A stretch of DNA of 64,000 nucleotides from Pseudevernia furfuracea (Eukaryota; Ascomycota; Lecanoromycetes; Lecanorales; Parmeliaceae), in assembly GCA_022315425.1 (NCBI GenBank), contig JAIUPT010000034.1, positions 930,001 to 994,000 of the forward strand, read 5' to 3'. This document shows, one piece after another, positions 35,388-46,192 of the stretch; positions within the stretch are counted from its first letter, which is position 1; the number at the start of each line of letters is the position of its first letter. Below the pieces are notes generated by a model. That model searched no databases. It was given only the letters and a program-made list of their open reading frames with translations, and was not told where the DNA came from. The position numbers and the translations under genes were made by a program.

Positions 35388-38127
35388 CAACGAGGGCAGT
35401 CAGTTACGCGCGGGAGGGAGGAGAAGAAAAAAGACGGAGACGGGTCTCGCAAACTGTGGGAGTGGGGAGGCAAATCTAACCTTACCCTACGCTCTCTACG
35501 CTCTACGCTAAGCAAGGGATTGTGCTGCTGAGAGTGAGCGAGCAGGGGGGGGGGGGGAAGATGTTCGGGGAAGATGTGTCGGGTTCTGGGCCCCCCCCCC
35601 CCCCCCCCGAGGGAATTACTTAGGTGTTTGGGTGTTTGGGTGGTTTTGTCGCTCCGATGGCTTTTCTCCGCTGAATCTATCCATCGGGCTGTGCTCTGTT
35701 GTGTTGTGTCGCGATGCGCTGGACAGAGAGAGGGAGGGAGAGCAGCGGGTATCAGAGTGCAGGGGGGATAACGGACGAGAAATAGAGCTCGGCTTGGGAA
35801 TACCCCACGCCCCGAATTGAGAGAGGAAGAGAGGGCCGCGGCCGTCAGATGTGTATAGAGATAGAGAGAAGAAGGATGGGGAAATTCTTTGTCACGAGAG
35901 GCAGCTTAAATCACAGAGGCTTTTGTTTATGCCCTCGTCGCAGAGTTCTTGATCCTTTTTTTCCCTTCAGACAATCGTCCCGTGCATTCATTCATTGTAA
36001 GTACGAGGAGGGATTGCCGGTCCGGGTTCTGGTTCTGGTCGTCAGCCTTCTTCGCTTTTTTTCCCCCAAATTTCTTGGCCTGGTCGCGACTCGAGGTCAG
36101 GGTCAGGGTCAAGGGAGCGTTCCGGTATCCACAAGCACGAGACCAACCCCAACCCCAACATGCAGTGTGACGCGTGGCATATGATCCAACCTCTTCTTCG
36201 TCATGTCATTCCACGTGAGAGAGAGCATCTGACAGATGTAAGCGAGAGACTCATCTTCCGGAGCGCCAAAAGGACCCGGCCAGGGCATCATCATGACTGA
36301 ATTTTTCGTGGCTTGGTACTGCTCATAGCGGATGATTTGCTCGTGTGGAGATTCGTGCGGTGCGCGCGGTGCGTGTGTGGATGCTGTGGGTGGTGTGGAT
36401 AATGGCGTGATGTGGATGAGTGTAGAGTCTTTCTGCTGTGTATGATGTTGAAAAAAAGAAAAGACTAACAGCAAGGGAATATCCTCCCCTCCCACTTATG
36501 CCCATCGGCTTACATGGCCCCCGAAACGAATCGAAACACACAGGGAGATGAGCATGCATGCCTTGCCGGGCCTCGGCGGTCCTCGCCCGTGGGAGGTCGA
36601 CTCTGAATCAACAGGGGCAGAGCAGGATCTGTCGGATATTTACGGCTTACTCCATGGAATCTACTCCCTCACATGTTGTGTGAGGGGAAGGACGGGTAGA
36701 AGTCGAATCCGAATCAACAGGGGCAGAGCAAGGATTTGTCAGATGTTCACGGCTTACACCCACGCCTTAGAATCTGTCAAACCGCAACGAAGATGAGCAT
36801 ATTTCAGCCTGCTTTTGAGGGCCTCGCCTCTGCAGATCGACTCCGAATCAACAGGGGGGAAGAGCAGCGCTTACCGCCCTAGAACTCGGGCCCGCACAGG
36901 CTGTGTGAGGGGGAAGACGAGTAGGTTTTCTCATCGCTTCCAAGGTCCTCAACCCTGAAAGGTCGACTCTGAGTCAACAGAGGGAGAGCAGGATTCGTCG
37001 GATTTTCCACGGCTTGCCGCCTTCTTGCAATCCCAGCCAGCACAGGCTACGTTAACCCTCAAGGTCGACTCTGAATCGACAAGGGAAAGAGCACGATTTA
37101 TCAGCTATTCACGCCTTACGGCCTGGAGATCCCAGCTCGCATAGGCTGTGTAAGTGACTGTAGAGGTCGGAATCGGGTGAAGTGGAGATCAGCAGGTTCT
37201 GTCATGCTTTCAAGGTCCTCAACCCCGAAGGTCGACTCTGAATCAACGGATCATTAAAAACACAATTCGGCATATCTTTGCGGGTACAGCGCTTAAGTTC
37301 TTCTCTCCTGGTCATTCAGAGATGAAGTTTGAGGGGAGATTCGTGATTGATCGATTTTGTTATGCCGGCTTCAACCCTCGAGGTCCTGTCGGAATGGAAA
37401 AGTAGCACAGCAGAGTAGGATCTATATCAAAATTCTGACGCGTGGTGCCTTGGCTTCTGTTTCTAAGACGGCAGAGCTCGAGGTGGGGAGGACGGGTGTT
37501 GTGACGTGACGTGGAGTGAAAAGTTGTTGTTTCTATTAGAAGAATGATGGCCAGTGAGGCCTACCACGTAAGATTTCATGTCCCTAGAAGGCTGGGAGCA
37601 TGTCCAACGGCTCAGGATCTGTCGTGTTTTGTGGTTTCTTTATTCACAATCTTGTCTGAATTATTTTATGACTTGGTGTGATGTGGTGCAAGTGGCACGT
37701 GGGCGACAGACGTCGTCGCTCGCACACCCTAGCTTCAGGAACGCCAGATAACTCCCCAATGAACCTATCTGACTCTGAAATTCCAGGCGTATGAATTGTA
37801 GGTCACTGCAGAAGTTACGGCGCCAGAGTGATTGGTTTGAAGGAGTATGGACCGACTTATGCGACGACTTCTGTTACTCGGATGAGTGATTCAACTTCTT
37901 GGCCATTTTCTTTGCTTGATATGAGGCTGGAGAGCGAAATGGGCTTTTGGTACACATGGCGAGGGCGGAGGTGGTTGCGATGGTTCTGGAAGAGAAAGCG
38001 CAATTCGGATACTATTGTAACACTCGCGAATTATATGACAATTTGAATCGATATAGCTAGAAAGGATAAAATAAAGGATAGCTCCAGTTTATATGTCCGC
38101 CGCGTCAAAGTTGCGTCTCACATCTAC
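34846..38127. repeat. Gene-poor region with homopolymers and a degenerate tandem repeat
   Basis: No gene is supported in 3.3 kb. It contains a C-run of about 30 (35046-35078, one interruption), (TC)n 35349-35382, a G-run at 35546-35557, a C-run at 35590-35609, GGTCAG units 36094-36112, and then the 36.6-37.3 kb repeat array listed separately. From 37.3 to 38.1 kb there is ordinary AT-rich sequence without coding features. Confidence 0.6.
36590..37250. repeat. Degenerate tandem array with GTCGACTCTGAATCAACAG core
   Basis: Six copies of a core (GTCGACTCTGAATCAACAG or close variants) start near 36596, 36701, 36836, 36961, 37063 and 37231, spaced 98-168 nt. Most are followed by a purine-rich AGAGCAGGAT-like segment, then GTCRGATRTTCACGGCTTA-like sequence, and by shared AGGTCCTCAACCC and AGGCTGTGTGAGGGG blocks. 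Copies differ by scattered substitutions and indels, so the array is old. No open frame spans it. Its origin is unknown. Confidence 0.75.
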
Positions 38128-39845
38128 TCACGTCATCAGCCGTGTCCTCATTATTAGTCTCCGGGGGTGGCAGAATAACAGAGCGAAGACAAGATCGGGG
38201 AACTCACCATGATGCAATCTCATCCCCTCCAAATGCGCCGTCATATCAATATGCTGGTCTGTTGTGTGCACACCGAACCTGGTGCCTTTCCTTGCCGGCG
38301 AGAAGCGGTAGATGTTCTTCGTCAGGTTCCAGTATCGGATCGTATCAGTTTTTCCTTGCATAATATCGCCGACGGGGACGACCTTCTTGCCCTCGAGGGT
38401 TTTGGTGTTTTCGTAAACTTGGCGGATAGTGCCGCTGAAGACGTGCCAGACGGGATTTTGGATGTCTGTAGGTGGTGTGGGGGAGGGTGAGAGGTCATTC
38501 AAGTTTGTTGAGGTAAAGGAGAAAAAGGAAAGCACCGCAACACCATTGTACCGGCGCCAATAGGAATCGAACCTATTACAACTACTAAACCAACTCCCCA
38601 ACGAAAGGGTCCCGAGAGAAGTCTTGTCACTGGCTTTGCTCTTGTCTTCCGAGGTTCCGTCATTTCCAAAACCTTCGAGTTTAATGTTGTGTTTTGCGGG
38701 CGATGGGCTCTAGGAGGTTGGTGATCTTGTTTTTGACGATGTCCAAGGAGTCTTGAGGAGCGATACGGTAGTTGACGGTCGCGGAGACAGTCTCTGGAAG
38801 CGCGTTCACTTTATCGCCGCCTTTGATGATATCTACCGCCTGCGACGTCTGTAAGGAGAACCTATTTTGCGGTCCTCGCTCGTCTGCAAGCTTTTTTCCA
38901 ATCTCCATACCGTCGTCATCGCACTCCAGAAAACACCGAAGCCACGACTCTAGTTCTCCAGACGTGTACTTGACTTAACATTCAAGAACGCCTCAAAGGG
39001 GGTTCTCCTTGATGAGTACTGCGATATAAGGATTCTGCTCCAAGACAACTATCATTTCGACTATAACTCCAATTCCGCTATACGCGGGCGACCGCGAGCT
39101 ATAACCACCAAAGATCTCGAGAATGAGCTGAGCGTCCATATACCCTTTCTCCGTAACACAGAGCAAAGCCAACACGACCCCAAGCTTTCTCAAGTACTTC
39201 GGCTATTTTGACAGCACTGCGTACACCGCCGATTTCTTCGTCGAAGCCAAAAGCTAGCACGACAGAACGCTTGAGACTCCAATCTTAGGATAATAGTAAT
39301 TCTACGACTAATATAACGCCAACGAAATTGTTTTTATAGTCGCTAGACCCGCGACCCCAAAGACACTAACCGTCGTAGTGAGACTCGAATAACGAATAGA
39401 TCCATTTCGGGATGGAGGAGGCGGAGACAGGATCTTGATAAGCGATTAGAAGAAGTGGCTTAAGATCCAGAGACAACCCCTTGAAACGTGTATACCGGGC
39501 TTTCTCGAGCTTTACATGACTTTCAACAAAAGGAAAAACGTCTGTCAGCGTGTTGTGGAAGCCATCAAAAGTCCTCCACCGCGGATCCACATCAACGTCA
39601 CCGTTGTCATCAAAAGCTTTCTGTTGGACTTCTTACAGCCCCGGAGTCTTTCAATTTGCTTTTTCAGAGAAGCATCCAAAGTAACGTCCTTGGATGACCG
39701 CAGGTTGTCACAACTAGCTTTCATGGGGTCTGGGTCTGCCAGAGGACACCAAGACTCGAAATCGCGGAGGTATCCAACTGCAGAAGAGCTCATAGCGAGT
39801 CCGAGGCGAGCGAGGGTCCTCTCCATGTCGGCCTGATATTCTTCC
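38128..39845 (-). pseudogene. Broken M20-family carboxypeptidase (Cps1-like)
   Basis: Translated fragments follow the order of a vacuolar Cps1-type Gly-Xaa carboxypeptidase. The N-terminal part (ESWCPLADPDPM) is at about 39826-39640; then, in a shifted frame, SPTESFDDNGDVDVDPRWRT and LKPLLLIAYQDPVSASS (39620-39370); a metal-site region with DEEIGG (about 39230); the dimerisation region DKVNALPETVSATVNYRIAP (about 38880-38690); and a C-terminal part with HVFSGTIRQVYENTK and DMTAHLEGMRLH (38480-38200). Frame changes near 39625 and between 39360 and 39190, plus in-frame stops there, break the gene. The metalloprotease would not be made intact. Short introns might explain some but not all breaks. 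Confidence 0.7.
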
Positions 39846-41797
39846 TAGTGGATTTGCACTAGCCTTATGTTTGACATAGAATATTTCTCATAGCCTCATA
39901 GCCAAATAGTACTTAGATTGCTACACAACACGACTACCCATTCTGACCCTCCAATTGGGGCTATTCGTGCAATCACACTATCGCTCCAACAACGGTGCCG
40001 TAGTTTGTGCGCGGACTGCGAGAGCTCCACTTGGGTACTCTTTGACAGATCAAACCTTTCCATCGATGGATTCGGCCGAATGTCGAAGGGTTCAAGCGAT
40101 GGAATGGGCGCCGAGATATGAGCTTTAGGTCGCGCCTGTGGTGAGGTCCAGATCCAATGCAACTTTCTGCGGGCCGACATCATAAAGAAGGCCCAAAGCA
40201 AAGCCATGACCGATGTCAGCCCATAAAGATGGAGGTACGCGATCTCTCATAGCGTACTATTGTTCGAGGCGATGGCAGTATGGACCGAGGCCATTTTCAA
40301 TATCCCAGTGCGCCCAAGGGGACAGGGGCCATCCTCTCGCACACCCCCGACCTATCATTTGAACCCTCGACCAGATTTGACCAACTCGAATCCACATGTT
40401 GAGTAGATTTATCGTTCTTCCCGAAGCCGAAGATTTCCTTGTCGACTTGCGTCCGTAGTAGGAAGGCTGCACTGTGTGAAGGCTTGTAACTGCAAACTGG
40501 ACATGATTTGGCTGGGAAGCTTCGACGAGATATACAACAAGCAGGTGATAATAGGACTTCGGAATCACTGACGTAAGGAAGAGTTCGGAAAGCAAGGCTC
40601 TACTTTGCCTTTGAAGTTTCGTAGCCTGATGCAAAGAATCCCCGCTCGCTGCATGAGTGTTCGGCGGCACGCTGCAGCTCAATATAGAGTGTCCAAACCG
40701 AACTCCGACGCTTGGCATCTTCTTCTGCCCCCCTAGCCCATAGAGCACAAATCGGTATGAAACCACGGACAAGTCGCCGACCGATTCCAGCCATCGCCCT
40801 CTCTCCACCAGCGGAGCCAACGTGATCTCTCAATCTTGAAGTCGTACAAACCTTCCCCAAACTCAACCATCATGTTTTTCCATAGCGTAGCAATGTCAGT
40901 CAACCCAAAAAAAAAAATCAAAAAAATCAAAAAAATCACCACAAAGTCACACATCCCCTTCCCCCCCCCGGGGCGGTAGCACATTTCGTCCCTCTATCAA
41001 TCCAAAGCGTAGCTCCTGACTCGTCGACCAAGCCAGCCGGTTTTTCCAGCAAAGCAAAGGCCAAGCCCATGACCATACATACATACATACACAACCGTCA
41101 GGGGGAACCACCCCTCCCCCCAGCAAGGATCCGACGTAGATGATGGGATGTAGAGTAACGGCAGTGAGTACGCATAAGTAAGTAAGAACGACCTACTCTA
41201 CGGGCCCCTGGGGAAAACCCCCCCCCCCCCGTCGAACCTCAACTTTTGCCGGCCCCGGAGAGAGAGAGAGAGAGGGTGCTCTTTGCCCGCGAAAAACCAA
41301 CGGCCTTTTCACCACGATAGGTGTGCTTTGATTGATAACTAGTTCGACGCGGAATTTAGTAAGGCTGCTTGGTTTCAACGGGGGGGTGGGGAGGGGGGGG
41401 GGGGTTTGGAGAATGAGATCGCTTTGCTTGCTTGCTTGCTTGAGAACAGTGCAGTCGGTCAGTCAGTTAGTCGGTCGGTCAGTCATATGAGAACTCATTT
41501 CTTCCGGTCATTCTATCCCATCCCAATCCCCCCCTTTCCCAACCAGACAGACTACCATGCCGTCCCCATCTTCCTTCCTTTGATTAAAAAAAGCAACTTC
41601 TATCAAGCGATTTTTTACTTCTACTTCTACTTTACCATAGAGTAATCTCATAGACCCCCGACCGACCTCCAATCGGTGACGCCAAAAAAAACAAAAACGT
41701 CCAAACCTGAAACAAACAATCAATCGCCTTTTAGAGTATGAGATTCCGAGGTATGTGATATGGAATATGTAATATGTAATACGTAATATTTACATGG

Positions 41798-41829
<32 letters not shown>

Positions 41830-42501
41830 AATTGATGTGATTGATTGATTGATGTGATTGATGTGATTGATGGAGACGGTACTCTAACCCAAGGCCCATT
41901 CATGAACGGTAAACGTTTGGAATGGATCCGTTTAAATAACTGCCATGATGGAGTTGGGGTAAAAGACTGCTTTGCTTTCCGAAGGTAGGTACGAGTTAGT
42001 TGCAGTATCAAGGCAAGCATAAGCATGAGAGAGGGGGTCGCTTTCGACGATATTACTTAGGTACTGTTTGTACTACCTAGGCTCCTTTCCGCCGCGTAGG
42101 CTACATAGATGCAAGATACCTATCGCTGTTTACCTTATGATCCCTTATCTCGATCGACGCTACGAGTTGCCTAACAAGAGGTGCTGGCTGGTCTCAGCTT
42201 TTGGGGAAAGAGGTTTTTGGTCACGATTGGATAAATATGCCATCGGTCACGATCAGTGCCAGTTCTCTCCCATGTGGCGCAGGGTGATTGTAAGATAACA
42301 TGTCTTGACATTATATTTTGTACAGCTAACAGCAACGCCGGACAAAATTGCCGCCGGATGTAGATGCTCATCAAGACAAACGCCTACTCAGCCCAAGGGG
42401 CGAGCCAATGCTGTCTATCCTCTTCCAGGGTCGCGGCTCTATTCATGATGAACCATTATCAAAAGACATTATGTGCCATACCAAAGCACTCCGCTTCAGC
42501 A
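39846..42501. other. Decayed and repeat-rich intergenic region
   Basis: No intact gene is present. The left part contains the possible transcription-factor relic (separate entry). The right part (40.9-42.0 kb) is low-complexity: A-rich block 40909-40937, CATA units 41077-41092, C-run 41219-41231, (GA)n 41259-41274, G-run 41391-41404, CTTG and TCGG/TCAG units 41427-41483, TTGATTGA units 41796-41830 and GATGTGATTGATT repeats to 41870. Confidence 0.55.
40257..40870 (-). pseudogene. Possible relic of a fungal transcription-factor-domain gene
   Basis: Minus-strand frames show pieces like the middle region of Zn2Cys6-type regulators: AKRRSSVWTLYI (about 40715), LTSVIPKSYYHLLVVYLVEA (about 40580-40510) and INLLNMWIRVGQIWSRVQMI followed by SPWAHWDIENG (about 40410-40290). 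The order fits a fungal transcription-factor domain, but the pieces lie in different frames with no zinc cluster nearby. The match is weak and by eye only. Confidence 0.3.
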
Positions 42502-44021
42502 TCACGCGATCATCCACCACGAGCAGCCAATCACAGATAACAGCACCAGACATGTCAAAATCCCAGCCCCGGCTTTTGATCCTTGCGTTATAACATCCTG
42601 GTCGTCTGCCGGATTGCTTGTAGAGACCCCGCCTCCGCCGCCAGCGGCCGCATTGCCCTGGCTCGTACCTCCAGTCTTGTTCGTCACAGGCACGGTAACT
42701 TGGTCAATCAAGTTGGCCTGGATGACCGAGAGCGCTCCCATCTGCTGCCCTACACCTTGTGTACCGTCCCATGTACTGCCCGCTGTCCATTTCATCCCGC
42801 ACATCTGGCCGTTAGTACCGCCAGAGCATTGCAGTGCGGCTGCGGTAGCGGAGGCCTGGATCCATGGCATTACGGTAGTCTGGATGAAGGGTGCGTATTT
42901 GATAGAGGCGACAAGCCAACGTGCCAGATAGGCCTTGAATGAGTAGTTGTCCGTATCGCAGGTATTGGGAGGTTCGCAGGCGACCTCATACATGACATTT
43001 GCAGGATTGGTGGCAAAGAAGATGGAGGAGGCGTTGAGGATACCCATAACTCGCTCTTGCCAGAGAGCAGAGCCATTAGTCTGTGAAGACTGTCAGTGCA
43101 TGTATCCCTTTACTTGAGATTGGAACACCTTACGTAATTGTACATGACAGAAGCTCCGAGCAAGAAGACTCCTGCGTTGTAGGTCCATTGGACCCTGTTG
43201 ATGTCGCTGCAGTTGAGGGTCGTATGGGCACCGTCGTAGAAATGGTAATTTTGGTCCATCAAGCTGACGGCTTGAGTCCAATTGAACGTCTTCTCGGCCC
43301 ACTGGGCATAAGTGTCATTGCCCGTGTACAAGGCCAAACGTGCGCCTAGATTGAAGAAACATCCGTTGGAGATTGAGTTCTTGTAGTCGTATCCCGTGTT
43401 GAAAGTGAAGATCTGCCATCTCAGGCCGCCATTGCAGTACTGATTGTCCCATCGACTTGCCTGATCGTTGAAGACAGCTTGTGCTAGCGCCAACCACTGA
43501 GGCTTGTCCGATGGAGGGTCAGGATACCTTTGCTCCGCAGCTGACATGGCAGCCATGCCCCAAAAGCCTTGGTCGTCATTCCCCTCTGTCTTGGTCTGAT
43601 TTGGCGTCATATAGTCATTGTCTGGTCCCACTTGCCAAAGCATGCCCTGTGTGACGAGATCATTATATTGGCTGTCGTTGGTGTAGTAATAGTAATCGAT
43701 CAAGATCCCAAACATAGCTCCCGCTTCCCACCAATAATAAGGTTGAGGCAGATTTCCAGGTACGTCTCCGGTGTTGTTACCGCTGTAAAAGGTCAGTAGG
43801 TTGTGGGCGCAGGTGGAGGCGGCGGCTTTGATTGAATCTATGAAAAACTTTAGAATGACTGCAACCAGCTCGATGCAATGAGCCAGATGAAAAGATTACT
43901 TACTTGGATCCTGGAGGTCTAGAGAGATGGCAGTGGTGAGGGTACTCCCAGCCAACAGTGAAAGCGCTGTAGTTGATAGCCATGATGAGTATGATCTTCC
44001 ATCGCTAGAGGTGAGCCTCAT
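42502..44021 (-). CDS. DFG5: GPI-anchored GH76 cell-wall mannosidase (Dfg5/Dcw1-like)
   Basis: Three exons (44021-43904, 43837-43134, 43080-42502) give 466 residues. The N terminus carries a signal sequence (hydrophobic WLSTTALSLLAGSTLTTAIS). GH76 features are GNNTGDVPGNLPQPYYWWEA, the catalytic Asp pair in EGNDDQGFWGMAAM, and YCNGGLRWQIFTFNTGYDYK, then NGCFFNLGARLALYTGN. The C terminus has a Gly/Ser/Asn-rich linker, a small-residue omega-site region (TQGSKAG) and a hydrophobic tail ending SVIGCSWWMIA, as in GPI-anchored proteins. Dfg5/Dcw1 enzymes act at the plasma membrane to cross-link GPI-mannoproteins into the wall. The start is the first in-frame ATG. Which of the several fungal paralogues it is cannot be decided. 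Confidence 0.92.
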
Positions 44022-44949
44022 GATGTGCGATATTGTTTCCAACGTCCCAGATTTGTTGACGGTTGGCAGGATTGAGGCGCGGATTTGATGGCGCGGCAAC
44101 TTGGCTGTTTGTATAGCAAACGTCCACAGTTGACGATGAGGAGTGGAGTAGATGCACCAAAGGTGTTTCCCAGTCGGTTCTTCAGTCGAAATCGGTATTG
44201 TAGTTCCCAGCTCTTGTCAGTGTGGAATGTTTTGTGCAAGTGGTGTAAAAGTGGCGAGTTGTCGATTCAGGAGTCGAAGGAAGCGATCGGCTGCTGACAC
44301 GAGGATAGAGCGAGGGACAAAGAGTGACAAATGAGTGAGCGAGAATGCTGTCAATGCGCTGACAGCAGCAGTGATGACGGTGAAGAGATAGACGATGGGA
44401 AGATTATTGCATTGCACTGAAGTTGAAAGAGTGAAGTAAGTTGCTTTGTTCCGCTGCTGATACGATCTTTTTCCCTCTTTTTCCCTCTTTTCCTTTCCTT
44501 CCACAAGATTACGCAGGATCCTTTTAGTTCGATTTCGTTTCTACTTTATTATTAGCTGACGCGGCGGCGGCTATCCGGCTTCCGTTGCTAGGGCAAATCT
44601 ATGAATGTCAGTGTCACCAAGTTGAGACTTTCACTTGACATTTGGTTTTCGCTCAACGACGATCGATCCTCTCTCTTTTATTTGGGAGGATAGAAATTAT
44701 CGAAAAAGAGAGTATAAGAACGAATGGCGTGGGTAATGAGAAAATTTGGAAATTTGGAAATTTGGAAATTTGGAAAATTTTAGGGTTTATAGCATTCGTG
44801 CCCTGAATGTTGGCAATTTCGGCTGCGGGCGACGGTTTGCCAAGGTATCTTGGCCATTCACTGGCTCCAAGCGAGAAGGTAAGGTAGCCTCAACCAGGTA
44901 CCAGTACTCTCTGCCTTCATAGAGCTCTGTTAGCAGTAATTTAGACATG

Positions 44950-44980
<31 letters not shown>

Positions 44981-45429
44981 GAACCCTGTGGAAAATCATG
45001 ATAGCACAATATTAGCAAACTGAAAGCGTAGAGCCCAATCATTAACGAACGCGAAAGAGGCTCATCTCTTTGTCCACGCCAAGCCGCCACATTACTTACG
45101 TGATCGTCCAAAATTAGAAGGGCTTTCCAACTTGTGTACGGAGTCTCTCGCCATCATTCAGACCCGCCAATACCATCAATCCTTCAAGCGTCAACACTTC
45201 AATACTCACAAGTGACAGCTGGCAAGCTCCTCTGACATATCAATACCGCTTTCAGCACACTCGCGCGACCCCAGCCCGTCCAACGCTCGCTCCACCTTGC
45301 TGACACCTAACCGCCAACCTGACATCCTCACTGCGATACGACATCAATCACACCAGCCTCCTCTGACTTCCCTAGCACCAGCTCTTCTTTCTCCACAAGC
45401 GCCACATTTTCCCCACACCGCTAGCAACA
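44022..45429. other. Divergent intergenic region between GH76 and the SNARE gene
   Basis: No gene is seen in 1.4 kb. It contains TTTTCCCTC repeats (44466-44490), four GGAAATTT units (44746-44777) and (TC)n at 44949-44978, and holds the promoters of both flanking genes. Confidence 0.5.
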
Positions 45430-46192
45430 ATGGCAGGCCGTGAGCAACCGTACGACCCCTACATCCCTTCGGGCGGCTCAGGCCAGGGAGGAAGTGCTGG
45501 ATATGAGGGCGGCAACACAAGGACTGCCGCCATTCAATCGGTACGTGCACATACCTTTTGAGCTTATGATAGAGCTTGCTGCACGATGGGCCTAAGAGCT
45601 GTCTTCTATGGCGCGCGGGTGTCTGAAGTCTACACTCGCCGCAAGCTCTTATTACGACGAGCAAAGCTCTGGCCTTGAGGTTCCTTGGATGTAACGGCAC
45701 TAGATCTCGCAACCTGGGAGGTTGAGATCTTCAAGTGCGACAGCGGTGCCGTGCACTACTATCGTCCGCTTTCACACAGAGCCGCCGCTGATCACCGAGC
45801 TGCCCTCCTTGCTACAAGCCTCATCCGCCCTCCTCTCACTCTACAAATCACAATCGCTAATACCACTCTCCATCAATAGCAAATCGATGACACCGTCAAT
45901 GTCATGAAAAAGAACCTCGAATCCGTCGCCCAGCGCGGCGAGCACATCGACCAGCTCCAAGACAAATCCGAGAACCTCAACCAGTCCGCCCAAGGCTTCC
46001 GACGCGGCGCCAACCGTGTCCGCAAGCAGATGTGGTGGAAGAACATGAAAATGAGAATCTGGATCATCGTGGGCATAATCGTGCTTTTGCTCATCATAAT
46101 CATCCCGAGTGGTGAGTTGAACGGCTTTTGTTCGCGCAACGGCAGTGACCCTGACAATTTTGTGTGTAGTGGTTGCGTCAAAGCATCATTGA
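45430..46192 (+). CDS. SNC1: Synaptobrevin-like v-SNARE (R-SNARE)
   Basis: Three exons (45430-45540, 45880-46111, 46170-46192) give 121 residues. A short flexible, Gly-rich N terminus precedes the SNARE coiled coil, which starts just after the first intron (QIDDTVNVMKKNLESVAQRG) and includes the central arginine (AQRGEHIDQL) of the zero layer. It ends in the juxtamembrane RKQMWWKNMKMRIW and a C-terminal membrane anchor (IIVGIIVLLLIIII). This is the Snc1/Snc2 type, on secretory vesicles, which pairs with plasma-membrane t-SNAREs in exocytosis. The first intron (339 nt) is long compared with others in the window; the second falls in the membrane anchor and the last exon has 23 nt. Confidence 0.95.

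Noticed and set aside
36590..37250. CRISPR-like repeat array
   Set aside because: Units are degenerate and unevenly spaced, with conserved sequence between cores, and the genome is eukaryotic.
38535..38600. tRNA-like A-box and B-box (GGTTCGATTCC) on the minus strand
   Set aside because: The two boxes are only about 8 nt apart, too close for a tRNA, and the cloverleaf cannot be drawn. The sequence lies inside the broken carboxypeptidase.
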